Of a DNA stretch of 64,000 nucleotides, positions 25,715-34,446 are shown piece after piece. The stretch comes from an uncultured Oscillospiraceae bacterium (lineage in GTDB: Bacteria > Bacillota > Clostridia > Oscillospirales > Ruminococcaceae): NCBI GenBank assembly GCA_910589145.1, contig CAJUSD010000004.1:62001-126000 (forward strand), read 5' to 3'. The notes below the pieces were generated by a model that was given only the letters and a program-made list of their open reading frames with translations, made no database searches and was not told where the DNA came from. Position numbers and translations under genes: made by a program. How positions within the stretch are numbered: the first letter of the stretch is position 1; every line of letters starts with the position of its first letter.

Positions 25715-26401
25715 AACATTATAGATATTTGCTTTTGGATGCAGATGAAACGCTTTTTGACTTTCCCCAGTCGGAAAAGTTCGCCATTGCACAGACTTTA
25801 AAAGATTATGGATTTTCCTGTGATGAGGAAACAATCTCCCTTTATTCCCGTATTAACCATGCACTTTGGCAGCGGTTTAATTTGGGGGAGATTCCCAGAG
25901 AGCAAATCAGACAAGAGCGCTTTTCCAGATTGCTGGCTGAACTGGGAGGAAACCCCGGCCTGGGGCCGGAAATGGACCAGCATTATGCTGCGGCTTTGGG
26001 CGGCTTCGGAATTCTTTTTCCTGGAGCGCTGGAGATGTGCCGGAAACTTGCCGGGGTTTATACCATGGCGATAGTTACTAACGGCTTTTCTGTTTCTCAG
26101 CATGGGAGGTTTGACCGTTCCCCCATACGGGAGTATATCCCTTATTTGTTTATTTCAGAGGAATTGGGATGCCAAAAACCACAAAAACTTTTTTTTTAAT
26201 AAGGTTTTGGAAAAAATGGGTATTGGGGACGAGGAGAGAAAACAGGTTTTGGTGATAGGGGATTCATTGAATTCTGATATCCAAGGTGGGAAAAATGCAG
26301 GATTGGATACCTGTTGGTATTGCCCAGCCGGATTTAACGATGAACTTCCAGATTATGTAGTGCATAGTTATGAGGAATTGATGAAATTGTTAGGAGTTTA
26401 A
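25711..26401 (+). pseudogene. HAD-family hydrolase (YjjG-like 5'-nucleotidase type), frameshifted at T9
   Basis: The first frame encodes LLLDADETLFDFPQ with the nucleophile Asp, IVTNGFSVSQ and LFISEELGCQKPQKLFF, then stops at 26199. The next frame continues exactly where the family would, with NKVLEKMG, VLVIGDSLNSDIQGGKNAGLDTCWY and a normal end. The shift lies in a run of nine T (26189-26197); eight T would restore one 229-residue protein with all four HAD motifs. It could be a sequencing error, a real null, or a tract that slips during replication or transcription. The enzyme would dephosphorylate nucleoside monophosphates or related small phosphates. Confidence 0.85.
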
Positions 26402-26403
26402 AG

Positions 26404-26570
26404 CTAATTTGAGGGCACATCCTAAGGCGGATAAAAAAGGATTAAAAAAATTAAGACACTTTCCTAAAAAGATCCTCTGGCTGCTCTGCTGAAATGAACC
26501 TGCCAAAAGCGAAACCACCCTTGCTTAAAGTAAACATAAGCTGAACGAACAAAGCTGGTTTTAGGGGCGC
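26404..26570 (+). repeat. Interspersed intergenic element, copy E (degenerate)
   Basis: The head AATTTGAGGGCACATCCTAAGGCGGAT...AAAAAAGG lies immediately after the HAD stop codon. The end GGTTTTAGGGGCGCCGATG resembles the family tail region in degraded form. The remaining space to 26696 has only the signal peptidase leader. Confidence 0.6.
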
Positions 26571-26695
26571 CGATGTATCATCTCCTATAAATAAACATAA
26601 ATTTTGACAAAAAGCAGAACAACTTCATATTATGTTCACTTTTTAAGTGTATGATAAACACTGCAACAAGAAACAGCATAGCGGGAGGGACTTTT

Positions 26696-27244
26696 TTGAA
26701 ACAGGAAAAAACAGAGGAAAAAAACAAAAAGAAGAAAAAGAAATTTGATTTGAAAACGCTTCTTTTGTTTTTAGTGGAGTTTATCATTTTATGGATGGTG
26801 TTTCACTATTTTATATTTATTGCATATGTTCCTTCCGCCTCTATGACGCCGGCTATCCCGAAAGGCAGTGTTACGTTTGTAACTTACCTGCATGGAGAAA
26901 AAGAAGTGGAGCGAGGCGAATGTGTTGTATTCTGGTCAGAGGAATTCGGTGAGCGCCTTGTAAAAAGGGTTGTAGGACTTCCAGGGGAGAAAGTCAGAAT
27001 AGACGAAAAAGGAAATGTTTATATCAATAATGAAAAATTAAATGAAGAATATGTAGAAAATCAGTATGGTGTTGAGCAGAAGATATTTACAGTCCCAGAA
27101 GGATGCTACTTATTCCTTGGGGATAACCGTGGAAATTCCGAGGATGCCAGATTTTGGGAAACCCCTTATATATCCAGTAAAGATTTGATTGGTAAAGTTC
27201 AAATACTCATTTGGCCTTTAACCGCCATATCATACTTAGGGTAA
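26696..27244 (+). CDS. lepB: Type I signal peptidase
   Basis: A 182-residue membrane peptidase that cleaves signal peptides of secreted proteins. After a very Lys-rich start, one membrane helix is at about residues 20-45. The catalytic Ser is in VPSASMTPAIPKG, the catalytic Lys in GERLVKRVVGLPGEKV, and the conserved LFLGDNRGNSEDARFW box follows. The size is that of short Gram-positive forms. TTG 26696 preceded by GGGAGGG is chosen over ATG 26651. It is a single-gene unit ended by a terminator. Confidence 0.93.
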   Translation: MKQEKTEEKNKKKKKKFDLKTLLLFLVEFIILWMVFHYFIFIAYVPSASMTPAIPKGSVTFVTYLHGEKEVERGECVVFWSEEFGERLVKRVVGLPGEKVRIDEKGNVYINNEKLNEEYVENQYGVEQKIFTVPEGCYLFLGDNRGNSEDARFWETPYISSKDLIGKVQILIWPLTAISYLG

Positions 27245-27250
27245 ATAATA

Positions 27251-27282
27251 AAAAACCGTCGGATTTACTTCCGACGGTTTTT
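27251..27282. terminator. Bidirectional terminator lepB / rhomboid-like gene
   Basis: Arms AAAAACCGTCGGA (27251-27263) and TCCGACGGTTTTT (27270-27282), perfect, with A- and T-runs on the two sides. Confidence 0.9.
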
Positions 27283-27315
27283 TATATCATTTTGTGTTTA
27301 TAAAGCAGTCTGGAG

Positions 27316-27975
27316 TTACCACCGGTTGCGATTATTACGGTAATACTTCCGAAAATTGCGCTGGGTTGCATTTCCCCGGCGCATTTTAATCTGATACCAG
27401 ATATCTGGGCCAAAAAACAGGAAGAAATTAATTAAAGAGGCAATAACGGCAGCGCGGCTGGCCCAGGACCCAAAAATAAGACTTATTGCAAACAGAGCCC
27501 AGTCCAGATAAGCCAAGTATTTCATTTTAATCGGGATAATGAAAAAGAGCAGGACTTCATGATTGGGGAACAAATAGGCAAAAGCCAAAAACAAGGAGAG
27601 ATTCAGGTAATCATTAGAACCATATCCAGTAATCAACCCAGCAGCCATACATCCCAAAAGCCCACAAAGGTAGTATACATTAAACCGGAAAGTACCCCAT
27701 ACCCGTTCCAAAGTGCTACCAATAAAGTAGTAGAAATACAGCGCCAGCGTTAAAGTCAGAACTGAGGACGCAGGCGGGACAAAAATAAAAGTAAATAACC
27801 GCCAGATTTGCCCTTTCATCACCATTGCGCGATTAAGTGAAAAGTAACTGGACAATGGAAACCGCAGTACAATATCAAAAATCGCAACAAACAGCATAGT
27901 TGTAACAATATACAGCATTAGATTTGGAATACCAAACCTGCCATATTTACGTTCTAACTTATCCAGCCAATTCAT
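27316..27975 (-). CDS. Rhomboid-fold membrane protein lacking the protease motif
   Basis: A 219-residue protein with about six membrane helices and the rhomboid pattern in its first half: GQIWRLFTFIFVPP around residue 58 and the L1-like YFYYFIGSTLERVWGTFRFN. In active rhomboids the fourth helix carries GxSG; here the equivalent region reads NDYLNLSLFLAFAYLFPN, and no matching His was found in the sixth helix. It therefore looks like a non-proteolytic rhomboid relative. The C-terminus is basic (RRGNATQRNFRKYYRNN). It is convergent with lepB. Confidence 0.75.
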   Translation of the reverse strand: MNWLDKLERKYGRFGIPNLMLYIVTTMLFVAIFDIVLRFPLSSYFSLNRAMVMKGQIWRLFTFIFVPPASSVLTLTLALYFYYFIGSTLERVWGTFRFNVYYLCGLLGCMAAGLITGYGSNDYLNLSLFLAFAYLFPNHEVLLFFIIPIKMKYLAYLDWALFAISLIFGSWASRAAVIASLINFFLFFGPDIWYQIKMRRGNATQRNFRKYYRNNRNRW

Positions 27976-28134
27976 AGTATCTCAAACTCCCTTTCCCATC
28001 ACAGTCTGCGGCGTGGAGGAAAAATCTCCCATATCCTCTATTGTAGCCAAAAGATAAATTTATGATACCACATTTTTCAAGGATTGAAAAGATTTTCCGG
28101 GGAGGATGAAATAATTTTACAATTTGGCCTTCTG

Positions 28135-30114
28135 TTATTTCCAGATTCCAACCCTGCTGTCCGGCGCAACATACATCCCATCAGACTTTTTAATTTGATA
28201 TATTTCATAAAAAGCATCGCATGAGCTGAGAACAGCATTGACCCTAACTTTATTTGGGGAATGGGTGTCTGTATTCAACAAATATACCATAAAGGTTTCT
28301 GTACTCTTGGAAGCCCAGTTAAAAGCAAGCTGCCGAAAAGCGTCGTCTAAAGCCTGGGAATTGCCTTCTAATGCGGAGGCAACGCAGGTTATTGCCCCCA
28401 GGTCGGCAATATTTTCCATTAAAGTAAGGTCTCCATTTACATGGGTACCTGATATCTCGTATTGGTTGTAATAATCAACGATGGCTTCCGATAATTCCAC
28501 GTATTGGTTAAATTCCTCATCTGACCACCATTCATTATAATTTCCATATTCATCGTAGAGGGCGCCGCTTGAGTCAAAGGCATGGCTGACTTCATGGGCA
28601 ATAATAAACCCGATTCCTCCCCAATTAGCGCCATAGCTGTATTCGCTGTCATAGAAGGGAGCCTGTAAGATTCCTGCTGGGAAAATAATTTCATTATTTA
28701 GAGGGTCATACATCGCGTTGATGGTTTGGGGGGCTACATCCCATTCTGAACGGTCAACTTTTGTTCCAAGCTTGTTTCGGGTGTCTTCAATAGCCACCTG
28801 CATACTGATTAAAAGATTAGAAAGCAGGCTGCCGCCTTCTGATATGGGCGTTATCTGCATCATATCCCGTGCAGCCGGCCACTGGTCGGGATATCCTATT
28901 TTGACAGTCATTGTTTCCAGCTTGCGAATTGCTTTTTGTTTCGTTGCATCGCTCATCCATTCCTGCCGGTTCAGAATTTCCTCATATTCTTCTAAAATGA
29001 TTTCAATCATATCTTCTACCGCCTTTTTATCTTCGGCGGAAAAATGATCTTCCACATAGATCATACCAAAATCCCAAGGGAGCAGTTCCTGCGTGAGATT
29101 CATCCAGATATCTTTATCATCCCGATTTTCTGTAATGCCATACAATGCGTTTTGCATGTCCCTGTTAAGCCTGACATAAGCCTCCCCGGCATATTCTGCT
29201 GTGTCGTTGAGCATGACAAAGGTTGAATAATCTTTCAATGCCTGTAAGTTTTCCTCTACCAGCAGGGAGTTAATTTTTTCAGCCTGTTCCACATCCGTCA
29301 CAATATATTTATCTTGTCCGTCTACCTGTAGCGTTTTCAGCATCTTGGGAACATCTATATTGGTATAAAGGGCCTGTAATTCCTGTTCTGTATATACATT
29401 ATAGGTCAGGGAAGGATCATACCTCTGTTCTGTTGTCAGCGAGGAGGCACAGATATCCCGCAGAAGTTTTTCAATGGAATCTGTACTTTGGACAGCCTCA
29501 TCTTCTGACATACCGAATTCCATAAGCATATTTTTTATATAGTCAAGGTACATCTGTACATATTCCTGAGTATTCTCTCCCTCAATATATTCCTTGCCAA
29601 TCAAGGTATCTGCGTACATTAAATAAACTGCATATTCGCTGGAATCTGTTTTGTCCTGCATAATGGTATAACCGCCAACAATGCTGCTGAACCCAAACTC
29701 ATCGGATAATTTTGCAAGTGCATCTGCATATTCTGCAATACTAGCTGCGTTGCGTATACTGTCCAAATGCGGTTGAAGCGGGCCAAGCCCTGTCTGGTTG
29801 CGGTTATCCATATCAGAGACGCATTCATATAGATCCTTTATTTTTTGTTCAGAACTTCCTCTTTCATAATCTATGCCATCCTCCGACAACTCTGTAATAA
29901 TATCTCTCATATCGTGCAATATGATGGCATTAAGTTCACCAAACCAATCCCAATAGGCATCTTTTGCTGTCAGTTCTATTTCAGATAAGAGCTCCTGATT
30001 GATATACTCATAAAAATCGTTGCGCTTTAAACGTTCACTGCTGTTTATCTTACAACCTGTTACAGAAAATACAATGCTGATGACCATGAACAGCGCCAAT
30101 ACTTTTTTCTTCAT
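28135..30114 (-). CDS. pepO: M13-family (neprilysin-like) zinc metallopeptidase, lipoprotein
   Basis: A 659-residue oligopeptidase anchored as a lipoprotein (VTGC near residue 20). The N-terminal helical domain is followed by the catalytic part, with NAMYDPLNNEIIFPAGILQ, the zinc motif IIAHEVSHAFDSSGALYDE (HExxH) around residue 510, and the third ligand region LMENIADLGAITCVASALEG (ENxAD). The C-terminus ends in VGIWK where most M13 proteins end in a CxVW motif, a small deviation. Length and motif order are typical. It would degrade small peptides outside the membrane. It stands alone with its own ribosome binding site. Confidence 0.94.
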   Translation of the reverse strand: MKKKVLALFMVISIVFSVTGCKINSSERLKRNDFYEYINQELLSEIELTAKDAYWDWFGELNAIILHDMRDIITELSEDGIDYERGSSEQKIKDLYECVSDMDNRNQTGLGPLQPHLDSIRNAASIAEYADALAKLSDEFGFSSIVGGYTIMQDKTDSSEYAVYLMYADTLIGKEYIEGENTQEYVQMYLDYIKNMLMEFGMSEDEAVQSTDSIEKLLRDICASSLTTEQRYDPSLTYNVYTEQELQALYTNIDVPKMLKTLQVDGQDKYIVTDVEQAEKINSLLVEENLQALKDYSTFVMLNDTAEYAGEAYVRLNRDMQNALYGITENRDDKDIWMNLTQELLPWDFGMIYVEDHFSAEDKKAVEDMIEIILEEYEEILNRQEWMSDATKQKAIRKLETMTVKIGYPDQWPAARDMMQITPISEGGSLLSNLLISMQVAIEDTRNKLGTKVDRSEWDVAPQTINAMYDPLNNEIIFPAGILQAPFYDSEYSYGANWGGIGFIIAHEVSHAFDSSGALYDEYGNYNEWWSDEEFNQYVELSEAIVDYYNQYEISGTHVNGDLTLMENIADLGAITCVASALEGNSQALDDAFRQLAFNWASKSTETFMVYLLNTDTHSPNKVRVNAVLSSCDAFYEIYQIKKSDGMYVAPDSRVGIWK

Positions 30115-30227
30115 AACTTTTTAACACCTCTCTTTAATATTCTATATGAAATAAATTGTTTTAATACCATAGAAATTTCTAATGTAAAAATAGTTTTAAC
30201 GGTCTTGTCATAAAACAGGGTGATAAA

Positions 30228-30394
30228 ATGCCGGACTATCGAGAAAGATATTTAGAGATGGTTTATAAAACTGAAAGAGTGGTTCAAATTCCAGTAAACG
30301 TCCAACACCAATGTGAGGATATTTACGCATATTTACCAGAAACGGAATTGACTTGGAAGCTGTGGACCAGTACAAGGATGATACCTCACTGTAA
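30228..30394 (+). CDS. Small protein of unknown function, probably frameshifted
   Basis: The frame from ATG 30228 gives MPDYRERYLEMVYKTERV and then QHQCEDIYAYLPETEL. This resembles a group of short Firmicute proteins with MPxYxExYLxM starts that I recall but cannot name. After PETEL a one-base step back leads to DLEAVDQYKDDTSL and a stop at 30394, just before a terminator. The unshifted frame runs on through the terminator to 30503 with implausible sequence. So either the gene has lost one base near 30350 or the longer frame is fortuitous. Confidence 0.4.
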
Positions 30395-30405
30395 TAAAAT
30401 TATGA

Positions 30406-30450
30406 GCTGTGAGAAAAGCATAAAACAACTGCCTTTCTCACAGCCCTTTT
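30406..30450 (+). terminator. Terminator after the small gene
   Basis: Arms GCTGTGAGAAA (30406-30416) and TTTCTCACAGC (30434-30444) are perfect, followed by CCTTTTT. Confidence 0.8.
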
Positions 30451-30689
30451 TAACATGTTCTGTGTCCCTGAAAATGGAACTTTTGCTTTTACGTTTACAT
30501 TAGCTGGGCGGCAACGTCCGCGAATGTAGAATTCGCTGGGGTGAAAAGCCCTTATTTTCCCCTACTGCAATGTTTTACGAAAATAAAGCTTGGCGATTCC
30601 ACTTAGGTGGTTTTCTTACGAAAACGGGCTTTTTCATTTATGTTCTTTCTTTTCCCTTTTTAGGGCTGCTTTTCCTTATTTTTTAGTTT

Positions 30690-30785
30690 GTGCAGGGGAG
30701 TTTCGCGCCTGCGGGCGCGACCAGTGGCTCTGCCCCCTGGACCCCTGCCACTTTCGAGAAAGCGGCCAAAGCTTTTAATCGTATC
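30690..30785 (-). repeat. Interspersed intergenic element, copy F (partial)
   Basis: It contains the CGCGCC-TGCG-GGCGCG hairpin (30704-30719) flanked as in copy H. It ends with a degraded version of the AAAAAGG head toward the rnfB stop codon. The stretch 30504-30689 to its left has no gene that I can support; it holds two similar TTACGAAAA segments and T-rich sequence. Confidence 0.65.
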
Positions 30786-30805
30786 AGCTTTTATATATTT
30801 TCAGG

Positions 30806-31618
30806 TCATCGCTCGGAACTTTGGATTTTTGGCATACAGAACTGGATTGCACCTGTTGGGCACTGTTTCGCACATTCCCCGCAATTTACACATAGCGCCG
30901 AGTCAATAGATGCTAGGTTATTTATTACTTTGGCTGCGCCATTGGGACAGGATTTCTCGCACTTCTTACACCCAATACATCCCGCCTTACAAACTTTCCT
31001 GGTATATGCGCCCTTATCGCAGCTTGAACAGGCAACAAAAGCCCTTGCTGTTGCAGGAATAATTTCAATTAAATGGTTTGGACATTGTTTTGCGCACATT
31101 CCGCACCCAACGCATAAAGTCCTGTCTACAACAGCAATATCATTCTCTATAGAAATTGCGCCATATTGACAGGCGGCAACACAGTCCCCATACCCCAAAC
31201 AGGCATGGCTGCAGCTTCTTCTCCCCTGATAAAAGGAATTACATGCTAAACAGGTCTTAGGGCCTTCATAGTCCATGACAAATTCAGTGACATTAGAATT
31301 CCCGGAACAGTGGACAACAGCAACCATTGGCACAACATCGCCGCTTTCAACGCCTAAAATAGCGCCGATTTTTTTAGCGGTTTCCGATCCGCCGGGAACA
31401 CATAAATTCACAGCAGCACCCTCAACAGCAGCGGCAGCATATCCATCACAGCCGGAATACCCGCAGGCGCCGCAGTTTGCCCCTGGCAGAACCTCCCGCA
31501 CCTGGGAAACCCGTTCATCTGTTTTTACGGCAAAAAATTTAGATGCTACCGCAAGGCATACCCCGGAGATACACCCTATAATCAGGACAACAATAATTGG
31601 GAAAATGATAGTATTCAT
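30806..31618 (-). CDS. rnfB: Rnf complex subunit B, polyferredoxin
   Basis: RnfB takes electrons from reduced ferredoxin into the membrane Rnf complex. A short N-terminal membrane helix (FPIIVVLIIGCISGVCLAVA) is followed by the 4Fe-4S domain GANCGACGYSGCDGYA and then several ferredoxin-type clusters, including CVGCGMCAKQCP, CIGCKKCEKSCP and CVNCGECAKQCP. The number of cluster motifs fits clostridial RnfB. It is the last gene of rnfCDGEAB. Its 270 residues are within family range. Confidence 0.95.
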   Translation of the reverse strand: MNTIIFPIIVVLIIGCISGVCLAVASKFFAVKTDERVSQVREVLPGANCGACGYSGCDGYAAAAVEGAAVNLCVPGGSETAKKIGAILGVESGDVVPMVAVVHCSGNSNVTEFVMDYEGPKTCLACNSFYQGRRSCSHACLGYGDCVAACQYGAISIENDIAVVDRTLCVGCGMCAKQCPNHLIEIIPATARAFVACSSCDKGAYTRKVCKAGCIGCKKCEKSCPNGAAKVINNLASIDSALCVNCGECAKQCPTGAIQFCMPKIQSSER

Positions 31619-31649
31619 GGCAAATCTCCTACCCTCAATATAGATGAAA

Positions 31650-32237
31650 TCAAGCGAACAAGCCTTCTACCACTCCAGAAAATCCCATAAACGCAAGGGA
31701 AACAATAGAAGCGGCAATCAAAATACTGGGCAGTCCTTGGAAGGTTTTGGGGATATCGTTGCCTTCAATCCTCTGGCGCACGCCATTAAACAGTACCATA
31801 GCAACCAAAAATCCGATTCCCGCTCCAATCGCGTTTACAATGGACTGGGCAAAATTATAACCTTCATCAATGTTCAGCACCGTTACGCCTAAAACAGCAC
31901 AGTTTGTGGTAATCAGCGGCAGGTAAATGCCCAAAGTAGAATGGAGGGCAGGAATAAACTTTTTCAAAATAATCTCTACTAGCTGAACAAGGGCAGCAAT
32001 TACTAAAATAAATACAAGCGTCCGCAGGTAGATAAAATTAGGATAAAGCAAATAGGTATAAATTGGATATGTAACAGCAGTAGCCATCGTCATAACGAAG
32101 ATAACAGCAACGCTCATTCCTGTAGCGGAATCCAGCTTTTTAGAAACTCCCAGAAAAGGGCAGATGCCCATAAATTTGGAAAGGACAAAGTTGTTGACCA
32201 GTACCGCGCCAACCAGAATCATTAAAAAGCCTTTCAT
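31650..32237 (-). CDS. rnfA: Rnf complex subunit A
   Basis: A 195-residue integral membrane subunit with six helices, homologous to RnfE and NqrE. Typical segments are LVNNFVLSKFMGICPFLGVS at the start, containing the Cys that helps hold a membrane iron-sulfur site, and LITTNCAVLGVTVLN in the middle, the paired Cys region. The complex couples ferredoxin:NAD+ electron flow to Na+ or H+ export. It lies 6 bases downstream of rnfE. Confidence 0.95.
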   Translation of the reverse strand: MKGFLMILVGAVLVNNFVLSKFMGICPFLGVSKKLDSATGMSVAVIFVMTMATAVTYPIYTYLLYPNFIYLRTLVFILVIAALVQLVEIILKKFIPALHSTLGIYLPLITTNCAVLGVTVLNIDEGYNFAQSIVNAIGAGIGFLVAMVLFNGVRQRIEGNDIPKTFQGLPSILIAASIVSLAFMGFSGVVEGLFA

Positions 32238-32243
32238 TGTCTA

Positions 32244-32921
32244 TTACTCTCCTTTCCCGCCATTAAACGCGGAACATGCCGCTGCCGCAGGACATCCGGT
32301 GCAGCCGCTTTCCTTGTGATTTTTAAGAGTGCGGCCCTTCGTAAGCTTGTTCGCCAGCGCGACAACGCACCCAAACACAAAGAAGCCTCCAGGAGCCAAA
32401 GAAAACAGCGTCATGGAATCAAACAGATTCGCTGTCAGCGTAATTCCAAACCAGGTTCCCATCCCTACGATTTCACGGATAGAACCAATAATCACCAACG
32501 CCAGCGTAAAGCCCAGCCCCATCCCGATTCCATCAAAAAGGGAATCCAGAACCTTGTTTTTGTTGGCGAACATCTCAGCGCGGCCAAGAATAATACAGTT
32601 GACTGTAATCAGGGGCAGAAATACGCCCAATGCATCGTAAAGAGAGGGTACATAAGCGTGTACTAAAAACTCAACCACCGTTACAAAGGCAGCAATAATG
32701 ACAATATAGGCGGGAATCCTGACCTTGTCGGGGATTACCTTTTTTAATAACGAGATTGCCACATTGGAACCCATCAGAACAAGAGTAGCAGCCAGACCCA
32801 TTCCCAAACCGTTGACCGCCAGGGTGGTAACCGCCAGAGTAGGACAGGTGCCAAGCACCAGAACCAAAACCGGGTTTTCCCGGATAATACCGTTTATAAG
32901 TATCTTTATTTTGTTAGACAT
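32244..32921 (-). CDS. rnfE: Rnf complex subunit E
   Basis: A 225-residue six-helix membrane subunit, the pseudo-symmetric partner of RnfA. PVLVLVLGTCPTLAVTTLA carries the first conserved Cys and FLPLITVNCIILGRAEMFA the second. The C-terminal extension CTGCPAAAACSAFNGG is Cys-rich and is seen in some clostridial RnfE proteins. It sits between rnfG and rnfA in a tight operon. Confidence 0.94.
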   Translation of the reverse strand: MSNKIKILINGIIRENPVLVLVLGTCPTLAVTTLAVNGLGMGLAATLVLMGSNVAISLLKKVIPDKVRIPAYIVIIAAFVTVVEFLVHAYVPSLYDALGVFLPLITVNCIILGRAEMFANKNKVLDSLFDGIGMGLGFTLALVIIGSIREIVGMGTWFGITLTANLFDSMTLFSLAPGGFFVFGCVVALANKLTKGRTLKNHKESGCTGCPAAAACSAFNGGKGE

Positions 32922-32939
32922 AGCCCTTACCTCCTTCTT

Positions 32940-33485
32940 TTACTGCCCTTTTACCGTGTCAAATGCTTCAAAGGCAGATTGGATCGCCGTGTTTACGCCT
33001 TTGGAGGAAATCGTAACACCGGTGATGTATTCAATCCCGGAAAGGCTGCTGTCCTTGCTCTGATACTGGCTGAGATGAACCGCCTCCATTGCGCGGGAGC
33101 CTAGTCCGGGTGTTTCAGAGTTCTCCAGAACTTTCACCCCGACAATCTTGCCGTCCTGGGAAATGGCGGTCATAACCTTAATGGTTCCGCCAAATCCTTT
33201 TGACGTGGTTGTAAAGACATATCCCTCGCCGCCGGAGGTTTTATAAACTTCTGTACAGTTTTCCAACCCTTCGGCAGAAAGCTCCTCAAAACCGGATACC
33301 CCTGTATATACTTCTGCACGGGCAGCATCGGCAGCTTTCCGGGTATTTTCTTCAATAATAGGGTTTGTCACCTGATAGGTGCAGACCAGCGCAGCAGCAG
33401 CTATGGTGCAGATCAGGGTCAGTATTCCGGCAGGCATTACAAATTCTTTCATGGGATTTCCTTGTTTCTCAACAGAACTGCTCAT
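32940..33485 (-). CDS. rnfG: Rnf complex subunit G, FMN-binding
   Basis: A 181-residue subunit with one N-terminal membrane helix (VMPAGILTLICTIAAAALVC) and an extracytoplasmic FMN-binding domain. The covalent FMN attachment motif is YITGVTISSKGV near residue 160, an S/T-G-x-T-S/T type site modified by ApbE, whose gene lies upstream in this window. GLGSRAMEAVHL is a typical flanking segment. It overlaps the rnfD stop by four bases. Confidence 0.94.
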   Translation of the reverse strand: MSSSVEKQGNPMKEFVMPAGILTLICTIAAAALVCTYQVTNPIIEENTRKAADAARAEVYTGVSGFEELSAEGLENCTEVYKTSGGEGYVFTTTSKGFGGTIKVMTAISQDGKIVGVKVLENSETPGLGSRAMEAVHLSQYQSKDSSLSGIEYITGVTISSKGVNTAIQSAFEAFDTVKGQ

Positions 33486-34435
33486 TTCTTCTGTACACCT
33501 CCAAAGGGAACCTGTCTGGTCAAATTATCAATATGCGGGGTGAGAATATTCATCAGCAGAATTGCAAAAGATACGCCTTCCGCATAGGAGCCATACAGCC
33601 GGATGATTACTGTAATCAAGCCGCAGCCTATGGCAAAAACCACCTTTCCCTTTTCTGTTACAGGGGAAGTGGTGTAATCGGTTGCCATAAAGATTGCCCC
33701 CAGGAAAAGCCCGCCGGATAAAATATGATACAGCGGATCAGCTCCCAGCAGGAAACACAATACAAAAACGGTTCCGATGTATACAAGGGGGATAGTAGGG
33801 GTAATCACTTTGCGCCATACCAGATAAATCCCGCCAATGAGCAGGGTTAAAATACAGGTTTCGCCCAATACGCCGCCCTTCATCCCCAGGAACAGGTTCA
33901 GGTAAGAGGGAAGCTCCGTATTCCCGGCGGCCAGCATTCCCAAAGGGGTGGCGCTTGCAACAACTAATCCGCTGCTGGTATTCCAGTCGGTCATATACTT
34001 TGCAAACGATACAAATAAAACAATACGTCCTACCAAAGCAGGGTTGGCAAAATTCTGCCCAATTCCCCCAAACAGTTCCTTTGTGATTACAATAGCTGCA
34101 AAACATCCAATCACCGCCATCCAAATGGGAAAGGAAGCGGGAAGGTTCATAGCCAGGAGCACGCCCGTTACACAGGCACTAAGATCCCGGATGGTATGCT
34201 CGCGCTTTGCCACCATGCAGAACAGGTATTCAAAACCAACACAGCAGCCCACACATACCGCTGTTAAAAGGATGGTTCGCGGACCAAACAGAAATGCAGA
34301 CGCTATAATCGTCGGCGCTAGGGCAATAAGTACGTCCAGCATTACGCTTGAAGTGGTCGCTCTGTCCTTAATATGGGGCGAAGGCATAACCACCAAATTT
34401 TGATGTGTCTGGTTAGACTGGCTGACTTGACTCAC
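33482..34435 (-). CDS. rnfD: Rnf complex subunit D, FMN-binding membrane subunit
   Basis: A polytopic subunit of about 317 residues with covalently bound FMN. The N-terminus has SPHIKDRATTSSVMLDVLIA, the central attachment region is VVASATPLGML with the motif Thr, and the C-terminal helices include MATDYTTSPVTEKGK. GTG 34435 is chosen because AGGTG lies 7 bases upstream; a TTG two codons earlier is too close to it. It lies between rnfC and rnfG in the operon. Confidence 0.94.
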   Translation of the reverse strand: MSQVSQSNQTHQNLVVMPSPHIKDRATTSSVMLDVLIALAPTIIASAFLFGPRTILLTAVCVGCCVGFEYLFCMVAKREHTIRDLSACVTGVLLAMNLPASFPIWMAVIGCFAAIVITKELFGGIGQNFANPALVGRIVLFVSFAKYMTDWNTSSGLVVASATPLGMLAAGNTELPSYLNLFLGMKGGVLGETCILTLLIGGIYLVWRKVITPTIPLVYIGTVFVLCFLLGADPLYHILSGGLFLGAIFMATDYTTSPVTEKGKVVFAIGCGLITVIIRLYGSYAEGVSFAILLMNILTPHIDNLTRQVPFGGVQKK

Positions 34436-34446
34436 TCTCAATCACC

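Noticed and set aside
30504-30689. Small protein-coding gene upstream of rnfB repeat F
   Set aside because: The short frames are Phe-rich, lack ribosome binding sites and overlap T-rich low-complexity DNA.
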